This document shows, piece after piece, positions 40,901 through 53,642 of a stretch of 64,000 bases of DNA. Under the pieces are notes generated by a model. It was not told the DNA's origin and searched no databases. It saw nothing but the letters and a program-made list of their open reading frames with translations. This stretch comes from Vitellaria paradoxa (Eukaryota > Streptophyta > Magnoliopsida > Ericales > Sapotaceae). The translations under genes were made by a program, and so were the position numbers. The stretch covers positions 2,568,199-2,632,198 of the forward strand of contig CM034238.1 in assembly GCA_019916065.1 (NCBI GenBank), given 5' to 3'. Every line of letters starts with the position of its first letter. Position 1 is the first letter of the stretch.

Positions 40901-43900
40901 ATGGACGAAGATGGAATTGGGCTCGTCTTGGCTCGAGCCTCCGACCTTCGGTCCAAGATCACCAATTCCATCCACAGGGCATCAACAAATTCCCACGCTG
41001 AACAGAAAAATCGACGACAACGAGAGAATGAAGATAAGGATAATGGGTCTCATTCTCAGGAAGAAGGTGAAGAAGAAGAAGAAGAAGAAGAAGACGCAGA
41101 GAGCCTTTTGAACATTCGCGATGCTCTTGAATCGCTCGAGGCCCAGCTCTCTTCTTTGCAGGTCTGTTCTGCTTCTTCTCTTTTATTTATTTATTTAATT
41201 TTTTAGAACGATTCTTCATTGTTGCAAAATTGGGGGTTCAGTCGTAAACCCTAACAGAGAAAAGCTCGATTATATACCATTAATGTTTGTGTATTTTGAT
41301 TGGAATTTTACTTGATTCTCCTTTAATGTTGTTAATTAATGTTGGTTGCACTTACCAAAATTACTCCACTTTATCTAGTTCGACGACTGTACAACTGGTC
41401 TATTATGGTTTTGGTTATTTACTATCAACTCAATTCCTTCAACATTGTGGTTAGTGGGTGTCTTCTTTTTAAACCTTTCTATCAGTTGCAATTTTTTTTA
41501 TTTCCTTTGTATGAAATCAAACTCTGTTTTTACGTTAAAACAAACGGAGCCATAATTTTTAATTATACTTGTGGGCTTGAATTTGTCGCAAAGTATGTAC
41601 ATATATATTTAGCATCTCTTGCAAGGGATCGTTCCTTGTATTACATATATAAGATATGTAGTGCAGATGCCCACGGCAAATCAGTGCACCCTTTTGGCTC
41701 TTGTCCTATCCGTACTCTGGAGAGAATAATAAAGGTTGGAAAAGTTTCTGGTGAGCTTATGTTATAGGCAGGGATGAATCTCCCTTAAGGCTGAGGGTGG
41801 CCGTGGCCCCCTTTTAAGTTTTGGAAAATGCTGTCCGTACATGTAAAATTTTAACTATAAAACATTTTTGTTATAGTTCCCCCCCCCCCCCCTTAAAATT
41901 TAAAAAAAATAATTGATCTTGATTAGCACCACTAGTGCATATAATTTTTTTGATTAAAAAAAATTAAGTCATGGTCCAACCTCCTCAAAATTTAAATATT
42001 TTTTTAATTATTATATATAGGGTGGGTTTGAAGTGCAAAAAATCTCCAACTTTTATCAACTTTCTCCATACCAAAAATCTCCAACTTTTTCCAATTTTCT
42101 GCAAATTTTACCAACTTTCTCCAATTTTTACCAAAATCTCCAAATTTTATAAAAAATTTTCAACTTTTATCAATTTTTACTAATTTTCTCCAACTTTTTC
42201 ACACTTTCGAGGAATATATCAAACATCTAACAATCCAAAATATTTTTTGTTTTTTTTGCCAAACTTTGGCACTCCAAACACCACCATAATTGAAAATTTG
42301 AAAGTCCATTTATGCTTTTATATTAATTTATTTTTTATTCACTAAATATAATTTGTTATATTAATTGTACTTTTTTCCTAGGCCTAAATTCAACCTAAGG
42401 AAAAAAAAAATTTGGCCCCTCCTAATAAAAAATCCTGGTTTCGTCCCTGGTTATGGGACTCTTTCATTCTTTGTAGATTGATTGAGAGGAAATCAAGGAG
42501 TGGATGCAAGATTCCTGTTATGCTCCCCATCATACTTTCAAGACCATGAATCATTTGCGCTATGCTTGTAGATACTGCTGGGAAGAATTAGTAATTAAAA
42601 TGGATACTTTGGTCTCTTCCTATTGTAGGTACCCCTATAATGAGCCATGCGGCTCATCTTCTTGTAGGCCTTGTGAAGTAGCAGCTGGGAGTCTGGTACC
42701 ACCTATCTATAAAACACTTTTGCGGCAGAGAGTGCAGTGTGCCTCACTCACTAAGCTGCTTGGGCTACATGCCTAAACATACAAGTTCTTAGAGGACCTA
42801 TCCCGAGCAACTCTGTGCATGCCTCCTCAGTGAGCCATTGAGCTCACTTCACTTCTTGGGTGAGTGCTGCCTTGGAGAGCCACTTGACACCTCAACTCTC
42901 CATTTGGGAAAATGCGTTAAGTCTAGGAAGCCCTTCCCCAATGAAGATTTTAGTTGGGACCATTCAGAAGATTAGTAGGCCGGAAGGAAGAGCAAAGGAT
43001 TGCCAAGCCACTGGCCCTTCCTTTCTAAATGTTGCTGCTTAGCTATCTGAGAGAGAGATACAATTCCTATGTGTTTGGTGCACTTGCCTAGATAATACAC
43101 GTGTCCCCTCCCCTAGGAAGTATCTCAGGCAAGCTACTCTAGAAGAACAAATATTTCTCTCCTTTGTCCCTCTTGTACAGTACCAGCAACCTTTCCAAAC
43201 CATTGACTTGGCCCAATAACCCATGTCAACCCCCTATGAATACCCAACTCCCTCCTCTTAGTTACTCTGGACATTGAACTCTCTATCAGCCCCTAGCATT
43301 TTCTCTCTCTTGGATGTCTTATTCTTCTTCTGTTATTCCTAGGTGGCTCACCAAGTCCATTGTGAGCTGCTGTCTCCACTTCCCACTCAAGGCATTTGCC
43401 AGCTATACTACCTTGAGCTCCCCAATCAACATACCCACAAACGTGCTGGGCCACTCAATATCTTTTTTTATAATGTACCACCTGGGTTGTTAATTCGTAA
43501 TGAATATCAGTAGCTTCTTCTTATGGGAGGTTTACTGAGTCAATCTACAGTCTGTATTACTGCTTTAATATTTCAATTAATGCATTTAAAAGAGCAGGTG
43601 AACAAGAAAAAAAATTGACCTACCCCTTTCTAATTTTCATATTTTTTTTTAATAAAAAAAGACATGAGGATAAATCTGAGACAGTTTTGTTTTATGGTAT
43701 AGTGGCAATAAAACATATAAGTTTCAGTGTTAGGTACTCATCCCCGCCGCCGGGGGGGGGGGGGAAGAAAAAAAGAATAGAAAAACAAAAAGTTATAGTG
43801 TTTGGCTTAGGCCCCATATCATGCTGTTGATATGATCAGTCGGGATTTGATTCATATATGCTCATTGATATCCCTGCCAGCCGTTACTTCTCCATTCCAC

Positions 43901-45713
43901 TTGTCCAACGATGCAGTTTGCATGGTTTGAACCCTGTCAACGTCTTGAGGATTTTGGGAAAAATTCCAAATAGGAATGATTTCCAATTTTGTGGGAGCCA
44001 CTAGTCATTCTTGGTGCACATATCCCTTCATGCCTTCTTACTTGGAGATGGTTGTTTCATTGTAATACCAGGCTACCTCATCCAATCTCAAAAGAGAAGT
44101 GACTCATCAATAAATGATAGTAGCATAGCCTATAATGAGGGGTACAATTATAAAAAATAGTGATTGTAATAACGAAATTGTTTTGGTTAGGGATTGAAGT
44201 TTGAAAATCCTTATTCGTGCAACACCTGGGATGGTCTCGCTGAACTTGACTTTGAAATTAGGTACTGCATTTTATTCCTCCTTTTAGGTATTGTTGTAAC
44301 AGTGATGTGCGAAAATTGCAATCCTGGAAGTCTACTGTCCCGTAAGAGTCAAATTGAACAAGGCTGAAAATGCTAAGGTGATGCATAAACTTAGGTAAAT
44401 TATGGAGGAGCTTATTTTAAAATGAAACGTGTCAATTATTATGATTTCTCTTCTTTAGAAACCTGAGGGTCAATAGGCTAGAGAGCTAGAATATATAACT
44501 CATACTGAGTCCAAGCATTGCCGTGAATAGTTAATAGCCTATGTTATGAATACATTAATAGATTGTGTTACATGGATGCTTCTAAATATGTGGTGTACCC
44601 ATGTTAGATACTTGACACTTAGATAAGGGTAAGATATATATGTTCTGTATTTAATTGGGTATCCATGCAAATGTTTTTAGCTCATAGTTAGCATAATGTA
44701 TGGAATACTTTAATGTCCCCCTTGTAGATACCATATTATCCTATAAAATAAAATAATCATGTTAAATGTATGAATATTTTCCTATGTCCCTGGATCCATA
44801 AGTAAGAGAATTAATGGATTCAACTCTCAGACATGTACCTATATCTGAACTCCTACCCGAGCCATGTAACATAGTTAATAGCTTCTGGATTGCACCATAT
44901 TGGTCTACACCTTTTGTGTTGGAATAATTTCTTAAGGTTGCCATTAAATTGGAGTTGCAAAAAGAAATTGATAATTTTTTTTTTTTTTTTTTATAGAGTT
45001 CTCATTTATTTGTTTCACAAGCTGTTCCAGATGCTTGACAATATACCCTTGATTGTTAGGCATTACAACAACAACAATGGTATGAGAGGGAAGCAGCCCT
45101 GGCTGAGATTGATCACAGCCGCAAGATGCTGCTTATGAAGCTGAAGGAGTACAAAGGTGAAGACTTGGAAGTCATATATGAGGCCATCGCTTTTGCTAGT
45201 GAAGCAGTAGAGGAGAACAATGATCTCCTCCTTCCGCCATATCCTAGTCGGCCATCCTGCTCAATTATCTCAGACAATGGCTATCTTCCTCACTTCCCGT
45301 CAAGGGATAAGTTTGCTCAAAGTGGGATCACCAATGGTGTCACAACTGAAACAAAGAAGAGTCTCCACGAAATAGAAAGAAAACAATCAGAACCTGGATC
45401 TGAAAGCCCACCCAAAGGTTTAAGAGTTTTCATAAATGCAGCCGCCAGGACAGTAATTACTGTTGTTGGTGTGATATCTATTATGGGTTTGGCTGGCTTC
45501 GAACCTAGGTTTAGGAAAAGGGGCACACGATTCAAGGTTTTTGGCCTCTTTCAACAGCGAGGAACTGAAGCAGAGAGAGAAGTGGTCCAATGTCCACCGG
45601 GGAAGGTCTTGGTCGTGGAAGGTGGTGAAACTCGTTGCCTGGTGAAAGAGAGAGTTGAAATTCCATTTGATTCTGTTGTTGCAAAACCAGATGTAAATTA
45701 TGGGTGTGGATGA
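40901..45713 (+). CDS. PDV2: Plastid division protein PDV2, 2 exons
   Basis: Exon 1 is 40901-41161 and exon 2 is 45060-45713; both are phase 0 and give 304 residues (Arabidopsis PDV2 is 307 as I recall). The protein starts MDEDGIGLVLARASDLRSKI, has an acidic stretch of Glu residues (about 55-64), and the coiled-coil core RDALESLEAQLSSLQ joined across the intron to ALQQQQWYEREAALAEIDHS and KMLLMKLKEYKGEDLEV. One membrane span lies near residues 210-233 (INAAARTVITVVGVISIMGL). The C-terminal part has CPPGKVLVVEGGETRCLVKE and RVEIPFDSVVAKPDVNYGCG, including the terminal Gly. PDV2 sits in the outer chloroplast envelope, recruits dynamin DRP5B from the cytosol side and contacts ARC6 in the intermembrane space through its C-terminus. 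The 3.9-kb intron contains a hAT-like MITE and unexplained GC-richer sequence. Confidence 0.93.
41769..42449. repeat. hAT-like MITE in the PDV2 intron, with a nested element
   Basis: Ends are CAGGGATGAATC on the left and the inverted CAGGGACGAAACC on the right. Flanks GTTATAGG (41761-41768) and GTTATGGG (42450-42457) form an 8-bp target duplication with one mismatch, typical of hAT elements. Inside it, about 42021-42289, sits a second element whose ends GGGTGGGTTTGAAGTGC and inverted GGTGGTGTTTGGAGTGCC match each other and enclose repeats of CTCCAACTTTTATCAA. A C14 run lies at 41879-41892. Confidence 0.75.
42458..43480. other. Unexplained GC-richer segment in the PDV2 intron
   Basis: About 1 kb of balanced composition inside an A/T-rich intron. 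It has an open frame at 42504-42776 (90 residues, unrecognised) and little else that is coding. It contains at least three short inverted repeats built on GAGCC/GGCTC: ATGAGCC-ATGC-GGCTCAT at 42640-42657, AGTGAGC-CATTGA-GCTCACT at 42829-42848, and GCTCAC...GTGAGC at 43345-43367. It may be part of an LTR or another old insertion, but I see no terminal repeats or target duplication. Confidence 0.4.
43481..45059. other. Remainder of the PDV2 intron; nothing recognised
   Basis: Mixed intronic sequence with a C/G tract at 43741-43764 (CCCCGCCGCC followed by a G run) and a poly(T) tract near 44974-44993 just before the exon 2 acceptor. No exon fits the PDV2 reading phase here. Confidence 0.5.
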
Positions 45714-46241
45714 ATTGATATTTATTCCCCCTGGATTGTATATACCAAATCATTTTGATGTGCTGTTAAGAAAAATTTTTGTTGAAAGGCTTATGGTAAT
45801 GATGATGCGTTCAGTTTCATTTTCTAGTTGGAAAGTTGAAGTTGTATACTACGAGACAGTGTAGCTAGCTGTGTGTGGATTGGTCACACGGTCTATCCAT
45901 TTTTGTTTGTTGAAGTGAAATGTTCAATGGTTGATTTATTTTGCTCGTCTGATTCAGGATTTTTTTTTATTTAATCTTTCATTATGCTGCCTCCTCCTAG
46001 GAGGGTTCTTACATAATTTGAAGTCATTGATCGAATCCTAGTACTATGCTTTCTTTATATTTTGATTTGCAGTGGCCGCTGATGGGTCGTGTTGACTTTG
46101 AGAAGGTTATAACTGGGGATGATCTATAGAGGAGCAGGTATATTCTGTTGCGGCCAGTCAGATTTGTCTTAATAATTTGGATGGTTATGAGATGAGAAAA
46201 AAAATCTGGTCATTCAGAGAGTTCTATTTGAGATTTTGTGA

Positions 46242-46273
<32 letters not shown>

Positions 46274-46762
46274 GTTTGTTTGTTTAGTTTTATTTTATTT
46301 TTAATTCCGGAGCCAATTTCGTGACGAGTAATAGTTGGTCAAAGGGGAAGACAAATGCAAGGGAAGTTTTCTATGCTCCTGATATCACTGACCATGCAGG
46401 TAATCCGAATCATATTTGTATACGTTTCTTGCTTGTTGGTCATTATTTGAATATTTGCTTTATTAAATCATGTTAGGATCAAACCTCCATTAGCAAAAAA
46501 CTTAATAGAAATAAGAGAGTCCAAACCATTTTCCAGTTCATGGTATTCGGACGTGAACACACATGCGCCCACAGAATCAAATACAGAAAAATACAAAAAA
46601 AAAGGGGGCCCCCGCCCCCCCGGGGGGGGGGGTGGAGGGAAATTGGCTCTAGCTATGCTTGGAAGGTTAATCTTTGCCCCGTAATAATTTTTTTTTTCTC
46701 TCTCCGCCCTCCTTTGCGAACTATTTATTACCTTGAACGCTGGTATTCTTGAAGCAAATGCC

Positions 46763-47067
46763 ATGAACTTTACAAGCACAAAAACTCCACCTTCAGTTGC
46801 AACTATGCTCTTATCCCATGGTTGGTATTCTCCTTTACTCAGTGTTGCACTTTTCTTCTAGTTATTTATTTATTTTCTTTTTTTTTTCTCACTTGAAATT
46901 AATTCTGGTTTCAGGGGCTCCTATGGGCGCTGCTGTAGATTTCTCCAAAATTTCCGTAACAGAAAAATCTGGATCAAAATTCTTTGGCAGGCCCTTGGTT
47001 TTCTCGTGGCTACAGAGGGATGGACCAGGATTTGGACTTGTATGCAGAAATAGCGGAGTAGCTGCAC
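46763..47067 (+). other. Two possible coding exons upstream of the phytoglobin; transit-peptide-like
   Basis: Exon a (46763-46820) starts at ATG with MNFTSTKTPPSVATMLLSHG and ends CATG|GTTGGT. Exon b (46915-47067) follows a good acceptor (GGTTTCAG), continues the same phase with APMGAAVDFSKISVTEKSG, ends near GFGLVCRNSGVAA, and has a strong donor (CAC|GTAAGT). The roughly 70-residue product is rich in Ser, Thr and Ala, poor in acidic residues and has LVCRNSGVAA near its end, as plastid transit peptides often do. I do not recognise the protein. Exon b ends in phase 1, and the AG at 47148-47149 would join it in frame to the start-less phytoglobin exon. It may instead be a remnant of another gene. 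A further open stretch at 46315-46400 could precede exon a in phase. Confidence 0.4.
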
Positions 47068-47148
47068 GTAAGTACACTCTTTCTGTCTTGAATGGTTGCT
47101 TTAAAGCCCATGATTAGGTTTGTATGAATGGATTTGGTTCCAAATTAA

Positions 47149-48572
<1,424 letters not shown>

Positions 48573-48744
48573 GAGAACAAGATTAATGTTGAACTCTTGA
48601 GAGAACTCCCTTAATTAAATAAGTTTGATACATGTCAAATATTTAGAAGATATTTAAGGTAGTGTCTTATTCTCATTTCTTCTTGTATTCTATCTTAACA
48701 TTATTTATGAAAAGATCTAGCCTATTTGGTTTGCTATAAATCTC

Positions 48745-49107
48745 TAAGGTATCATTTGAAAAAAAAGAGCTAATTAGTTTATGAGCTAATTGTCAATTAG
48801 TTTATTTATTTATTTATAAAATGACTAAATTTACTTTTTTATATTTTAATCTTCTTTTAAACTTTCAAGAGCAAAAATGTCAAATTAATTAAAACTAAAA
48901 ATTCACCTAAAAAAATCATTTTTTTCCTTTCCAAACATAAAAATAATTGGCTTATTTTCATTTTCAAACCAAGCTTAAAAATCTCTGAAAACCTCTGAAA
49001 ACTTTTAGAAGTTATTTGCTTTTTATCTTTTTGCACAATTTATAAATTCATAATTTATCTCACTTTATTTTACTTTATCTCACTTTTTATTACTTCAAAT
49101 GCACCTT
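48745..49107. repeat. Two dispersed AT-rich repeats side by side (families D and B)
   Basis: The first part (about 48745-48975) has GAGCTAATTAGTTTATGAGC, AAATGTCAAATTAATTAAAA and CCTTTCCAAACATAAAAATAA. The same blocks recur at 54050-54310. The second part (about 48975-49107) is a family B repeat in inverted orientation: CTCTGAAAACTTTTAGAAGT, then TTATCTCACTTTATTTTAC and a TTCAAATGCACC end. No coding content. Confidence 0.6.
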
Positions 49108-50555
49108 GCATCTAATCTTAGTTATTTTCAATATTGATGGCCTTGTCCATTAATGGATGGGAATGGAAAGCTGATTTGGACTGCTACGCAAGCTTTTGTA
49201 AATACATATATATATATATATATATAATAATAATAATACTAATCTTGATTTAGGAGCTAGCTTTGATATTTGTCGTGAAATATTATTAAAGCAAAGACAA
49301 ATAATGATGCCTCATCCGGAGAAAAGAGACTCTCTCTCTCTCCCGGAGAAAAGAGACTCTCTCTCTCTGTGTACGCACGTGTCGCACAAATATGAGTATG
49401 TATGAAAGCATCCAAAGCTCTCTTTCATTGAACCTGATTCCCGACATAACATGTGTGAGTTGTTAGGGCAATCTGATAAAATTTGATGGAAGGCATCCCA
49501 ACTGAAGATGTATAAAAGAATAGATATTGTGCTGCAACCACTGGAAGATTGAGCTAAAGAATTTAAATCATTCCATACCTTAAAATTGCTACCATAGGGG
49601 TGTTTGGAAGAAAAATTCAAAATTTTTGATAGGACCTCCTCAAACGTGATCGAATCATCCGAATAATTTTAGTCAAAAAAAATTGTCAAAAAGTGACAAA
49701 AATTAGTAATAATTTGTAAAATTTAAAATTTTAAAATAAAATAAGCGTAAAACAATAATAACCAAAAGTTGATAGAAGTTCATAAAAATTTGTAGAAGTT
49801 TGAATTTTTTTTTGTAAAATTTGGGCGTTTAATCACCCCCTCCGACGAAGTGATCTCTTTGACCGATCAAATTTGATTGACTTGACGGAGCCAAGCAGAC
49901 AGAGCACATATCAAGTATGCACTTGTGCAGCTGCAGCTGCCACTGGTAATTAATATCTTCTTGCATTATTAACCACTAAACAACTTAATTCGAACTAAGG
50001 TTGTAGTTTTTTGAAGTATGGCAAAAGCCAAGTTGAAAATGATCCTTTTTGCAGCCATTATTGCCAAAATCTCTGTTTTGGTCACATATATGCATCGATC
50101 AACGCACCTTCATAAACTAGCAAATCATGCAGAATCGAATTTGTGATAGTTGAGACATGGCAGCAATCTTCACTTCAATTCAGTTGTACAGGAAAAAAAA
50201 AAAAAAAGGATAAGGTATACCAATTATAATTGTTCTTAAATTACCAAAAAAAAAATTATAATTGTTCTTATCCCTTTCATTCCCAATGTCCAAACACACA
50301 TTTTCGTCCATGCCCTTCTGGGCTGGCCTCTTACATGAAGTGCTACGACTAATTAATAAAAAATATTCTACCCTATAGATTTATACCCATTTTGTTTCAA
50401 TGTAAAATATTTTTTGAAGAATACATTTATTTGTACTTTTGAAATTTTTTTTTTCAAGAAGTCTAAATAAATGTATTTTTCAGAAAATATTTTACTGTGA
50501 ATCTGATCTAACTCTATTAGCTAGTGATCTTTGGCAGCTGCTGCCACCGAGGACT
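49108..50555. other. Intergenic between phytoglobin and DUF4228 gene; no gene seen
   Basis: Contains a (TA)n at 49205-49227, a GA/CT-rich tandem of CTCTCTCTCTC-CCGGAGAAAAGAGA at 49318-49368 (two copies of about 28 bp), an AT-rich repeat at 49598-49850 (starting GGGGTGTTTGGAAG), and a short direct duplication AATTATAATTGTTCTTA near 50222 and 50253. The last 50 bp are the DUF4228 3' UTR. Confidence 0.5.
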
Positions 50556-51002
50556 TCATCCCAAAACCCCAGTTGAAAGAAGTCTATCTGGGAATCTGAC
50601 GCTGGACTTGACCAAAAAAGGGGATGTCGACTGATCAGCTGTTTCATGTCCCATGAGTACTGAATTGTTGAGCCCTTTACTAGCCTTGACTGCCAGAGAG
50701 CACAAGTCCTGCAAAGAGAGCGCTGCCTGGGACTTGGAGATTGGCATGAGGAAGTAAATCTGTCCCAGCTTGAGTTCTTCGTCGTCGCGCATTTGAGGCG
50801 CGTAGGAGCCGACAAACATGGTCTCTGAGCTGCAGAGGAAGCAGTTTGGATTCTGGGAGAGGATGTAACTCGCCATGGTTGGTTGTCTCAACTCTTGGAG
50901 GCCCCCATCCAAGTTAATTACCATGGCTGTGGGTGCGAACTCCGTGGCAGCACCACCTCTCCTGCTGCTGCTCCTCATCATTTGAGAAGAACATATACCC
51001 AT
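50556..51002 (-). CDS. DUF4228 (PADRE) family protein, single exon
   Basis: The frame gives 148 residues from MGICSSQMM to LLSTGVLG. The open frame extends upstream through the GA-rich leader, but the start MGICSS is chosen because it forms an N-myristoylation signal (Gly2, Ser5/6) with a palmitoylatable Cys4, as in many plant DUF4228 proteins. Family blocks visible: TAMVINLDGGLQELRQP, ASYILSQNPNCFLCSSETMF, then LKLGQIYFLMPISKSQAALS followed by LQDLCSLAVKAS. These small plant-only proteins are often induced by stress or pathogens; biochemical function is unknown. A TATAAA on the minus strand at 51149-51144 lies 142 bp before the start, and a purine-rich repeat lies between the two. No disruption is seen. 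Confidence 0.88.
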   Translation of the reverse strand: MGICSSQMMRSSSRRGGAATEFAPTAMVINLDGGLQELRQPTMASYILSQNPNCFLCSSETMFVGSYAPQMRDDEELKLGQIYFLMPISKSQAALSLQDLCSLAVKASKGLNNSVLMGHETADQSTSPFLVKSSVRFPDRLLSTGVLG

Positions 51003-51015
51003 CAGTTTCTGTAAT

Positions 51016-51017
51016 AT

Positions 51018-51051
<34 letters not shown>

Positions 51052-51087
51052 CAGAGAGAAAGACAGAGACAGAGAGACGGAGAGAGA
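51016..51087. repeat. GA-rich repeat in the DUF4228 leader
   Basis: GAGAGAGAGAGACAGAGACAGAGAC and similar words over about 70 bp on the plus strand, so a CT/CTGTCT-rich 5' leader in the minus-strand transcript. It lies between the TATA box and the start codon. Confidence 0.9.
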
Positions 51088-51143
51088 ATGGATGATTGAA
51101 TGAATGTTAAGTGAATGTTAAATGGGGGTTCTTTGGGTTGTGA

Positions 51144-51149
51144 TTTATA
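51144..51149 (-). promoter_or_regulatory. TATA box of the DUF4228 gene
   Basis: TATAAA on the minus strand within CTCCCTATAAATCACAAC, 142 bp upstream of the chosen start. Distance and context fit a plant core promoter with a leader of roughly 110 nt. Confidence 0.55.
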
Positions 51150-51463
51150 GGGAGAGAAAAGACTAGTCCATGATGGGGATGGACTAACATTTGACTCTTC
51201 TGGCACTATTTGGAATAGCACATATTTGTTTACAGGCCCCACCAGTGCCATACCCCGGAACAGGAAAATTCCCATAAATCCTTGAATACTTCAAAAGTTC
51301 TAGAAAAAGGCACGCAAGCTGATCGCTGTGAAAATAAGGGTGCGTTTGAAGTGGTAAAAAATAAAATAGGATGAGATTGTTTAAGATAGTTTGTGAGTTC
51401 AGCAGTGAGATAAAAAAGTAAATAATTTTTAAAAAATTTAAAATTTTTTTTAATATTTTTTAG

Positions 51464-51970
51464 AGTGCGTTTGGCTCACCAGAAAGTGAGAAAAAAATGA
51501 GATTTGTAGAAATTTTTTGTGTTTGATACACACCGCTCAAACTGTGTTTTTTAGAGATGAATAGTAAAATTTCGTTTCGGCAGATTAGATTTTCGTTTGA
51601 ACAATTCAAAATTTTAGGCATTCATAACTTATTTACACTATAATTTGTCCAAATGAATTATAGAAATCGTTTGGATGAAAGTTGGCTGCGTGATTCCGTC
51701 GGAACGGTTTCTACAATATGTTGGAACGATTTAAAAAACGTCACAAAAGATATTCAAAATAGGTGTCATTTGATAACTTGGGAGTCCATGGTGAAAATGG
51801 TAAAAAAAAAAATTTACTATTTAATTAACCGAATTCTAATTATTAAATTTTTTTTGAAAAAAAAATTGAACGTTCTTTGAATTTTAAGAAGACGGGAATG
51901 TGTAAAATTTTATAGAGATTTTCAAAAATTTTCATCAAATTTTGGTGCACCAAACGTACTCTCAATCCGC
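51464..51970. repeat. Roughly 500-bp non-autonomous element, family C, copy 1
   Basis: Starts GAGTGCGTTTGGCTCACC and ends GGTGCACCAAACGTACTC, an inverted-end pair. Inside: GATACACACCGCTCAAAC, ATGAATAGTAAAATTTCGTT, TTGGAGTCCATGGTGAAAATG-like and ATTGAACGTTCTTTGAATTT. The same blocks in the same order occur at 55785-56292. A family B fragment directly precedes it (51338-51463). Confidence 0.75.
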
Positions 51971-53642
51971 TAAATGTACCCTTAATATATATATAGAATA
52001 TAAGTTTCATATATTGATGAAATGATTAATATTAGCCTAAAGTACTTTAAACAATCACCTAAAATGAAGCCGATTAGTGGCTTTCGGTTTTCAATGAAGA
52101 AGTGAGCCAAGTGAAAAGGCAAGACAAAACAATTAATACAACACCCCCTGCGCGCGTGCACACACAGGTATAGATTATTTAAAGTTGTAAAAAGCAGTAT
52201 CAATTTATAACAATTATAGGATCATACTATGTGTTGTGAATAAAAAATTTAAATTTTTTAAAAATTTATCTATATTTTGTATAACTTCAAACGCTCTATA
52301 TAATTATGATTTTTTAGTATTTAAGATTATAAAAATCAAAAGAGTTGGGAGAGATGGATGACATGTGCACATGTGGAACTTCGCTTCACTTTCCTCAAAT
52401 GTCTACATTAGTTTCACTCGGCCGGTGGTGCAAGGCCGCGGAAGGTTACTTTCGGGGAAGCATCAAAGTCAATACCACGCAAAATTAGGATGCGTTTGAA
52501 TATGAATGCGTAAAGATAAAAAGAAGATGAGTCAATTCCGAGTAAATTAATAATAGCGAAAATGAAAGTAAAATAATTAATTTATTTCTTTATTTAATAA
52601 AGCTTATTTTTTAACAAAATATGTGTTTATTACCTTTTGATTTATTTAACTCAATTAAAAATATAAAAAAAATTAATATATACATATATTTATATATATA
52701 TATATATATATTTTTTTTTTTTAAATTCTATTTTACATTCTTACTCTCCTTGGATCAAAAAGAAGGCAGGGCTATCCCGATTATTTGCCTGCTGGCCAAA
52801 TTGTCCTTTTCTGGCACAACTCCATTCGCCGATAAAATGTTATATCCAATTTGGATATAATCTGTCTGGATCTTCGACTTTTTTAATAAAAAAAAAGTTG
52901 ATAAATTTATTAACTTTTTATTTTTATTTCTTTGTACTTTTTCTTAATTTTTTTGAATATTGTTCACAAAAAAAAAAAACTTTAATTTTACTAATTTTCT
53001 CCAATTTTTTTATTTTTTTCAACTCTTACAATTTATAATAAATGCATAATTTAAAAAATAATAACATGTGATAACACTAAGATAAAAATTATATAAAAAA
53101 TTTACATGTTAAAAAAATAATAACATGTGAAAAGGACATTACAAAGAAGGAAAGGTAGCAGAAAGATCGAAGGAAACCTATAAGAAAACAAACAAGGAAA
53201 GGCGGGGAAAAAGGGAAAGGAACGTGAGTCACGGGAAGAGATGTGTAGCAAGATGCGGGTCTGGCCCATTTCTGAAGGACCGAGTGAGTTGTCGAAATTA
53301 CACTGAAATTGAAAGGTGAAACTTTTCGCGGAAGCAAATATACAAAGCTATTTCAACGCGGGGTAGTTGCTTTTAGATTCTTACATTTGAGGTAAAAATT
53401 ACTTACCTCGTTTAAATCTTTAAAAATTTATCTCTACTTTTTACACTTAAATTTTTAATAATTTAAATGCACTATTTCAAATTATTTAGACCCGATTTAA
53501 AGGCGTTATTTTAAATTATTTAGACTCAAAATTTTGATATTTATCAAATATGCTTAACGTTTTTATTTTAATTTAAGTACAATAGGATAAAGATAAATTT
53601 TTTAAAATTCATAAAGTAGTAATCAATAATTTTTTATTTTTA
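51971..53642. other. Intergenic; no gene recognised
   Basis: A/T-rich with a (TA)n at about 52690-52710. Two patches of more even composition, 52360-52490 and 52750-52860, contain short open frames without recognisable products. The frame at 53089-53337 (minus) is K/F/S-rich and not credible. Confidence 0.45.

Noticed and set aside
41339..41767. 142-codon frame in the PDV2 intron as an extra exon
   Set aside because: Translation is I/Y/F/L-rich and unlike PDV2; exon 1 joins exon 2 directly in phase with a conserved coiled-coil sequence.
5627..45713. HDR and PDV2 as a plastid-function gene cluster
   Set aside because: They are about 28 kb apart with unrelated genes between; two nuclear plastid genes in 64 kb is not unusual.
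46468..46779. 103-codon minus-strand frame with poly-Pro
   Set aside because: Generated by the C/G homopolymer at 46604-46632; no protein features outside it.
50492..50815. 107-codon minus-strand frame overlapping the DUF4228 gene
   Set aside because: Shadow frame; the DUF4228 frame carries the recognised family blocks.
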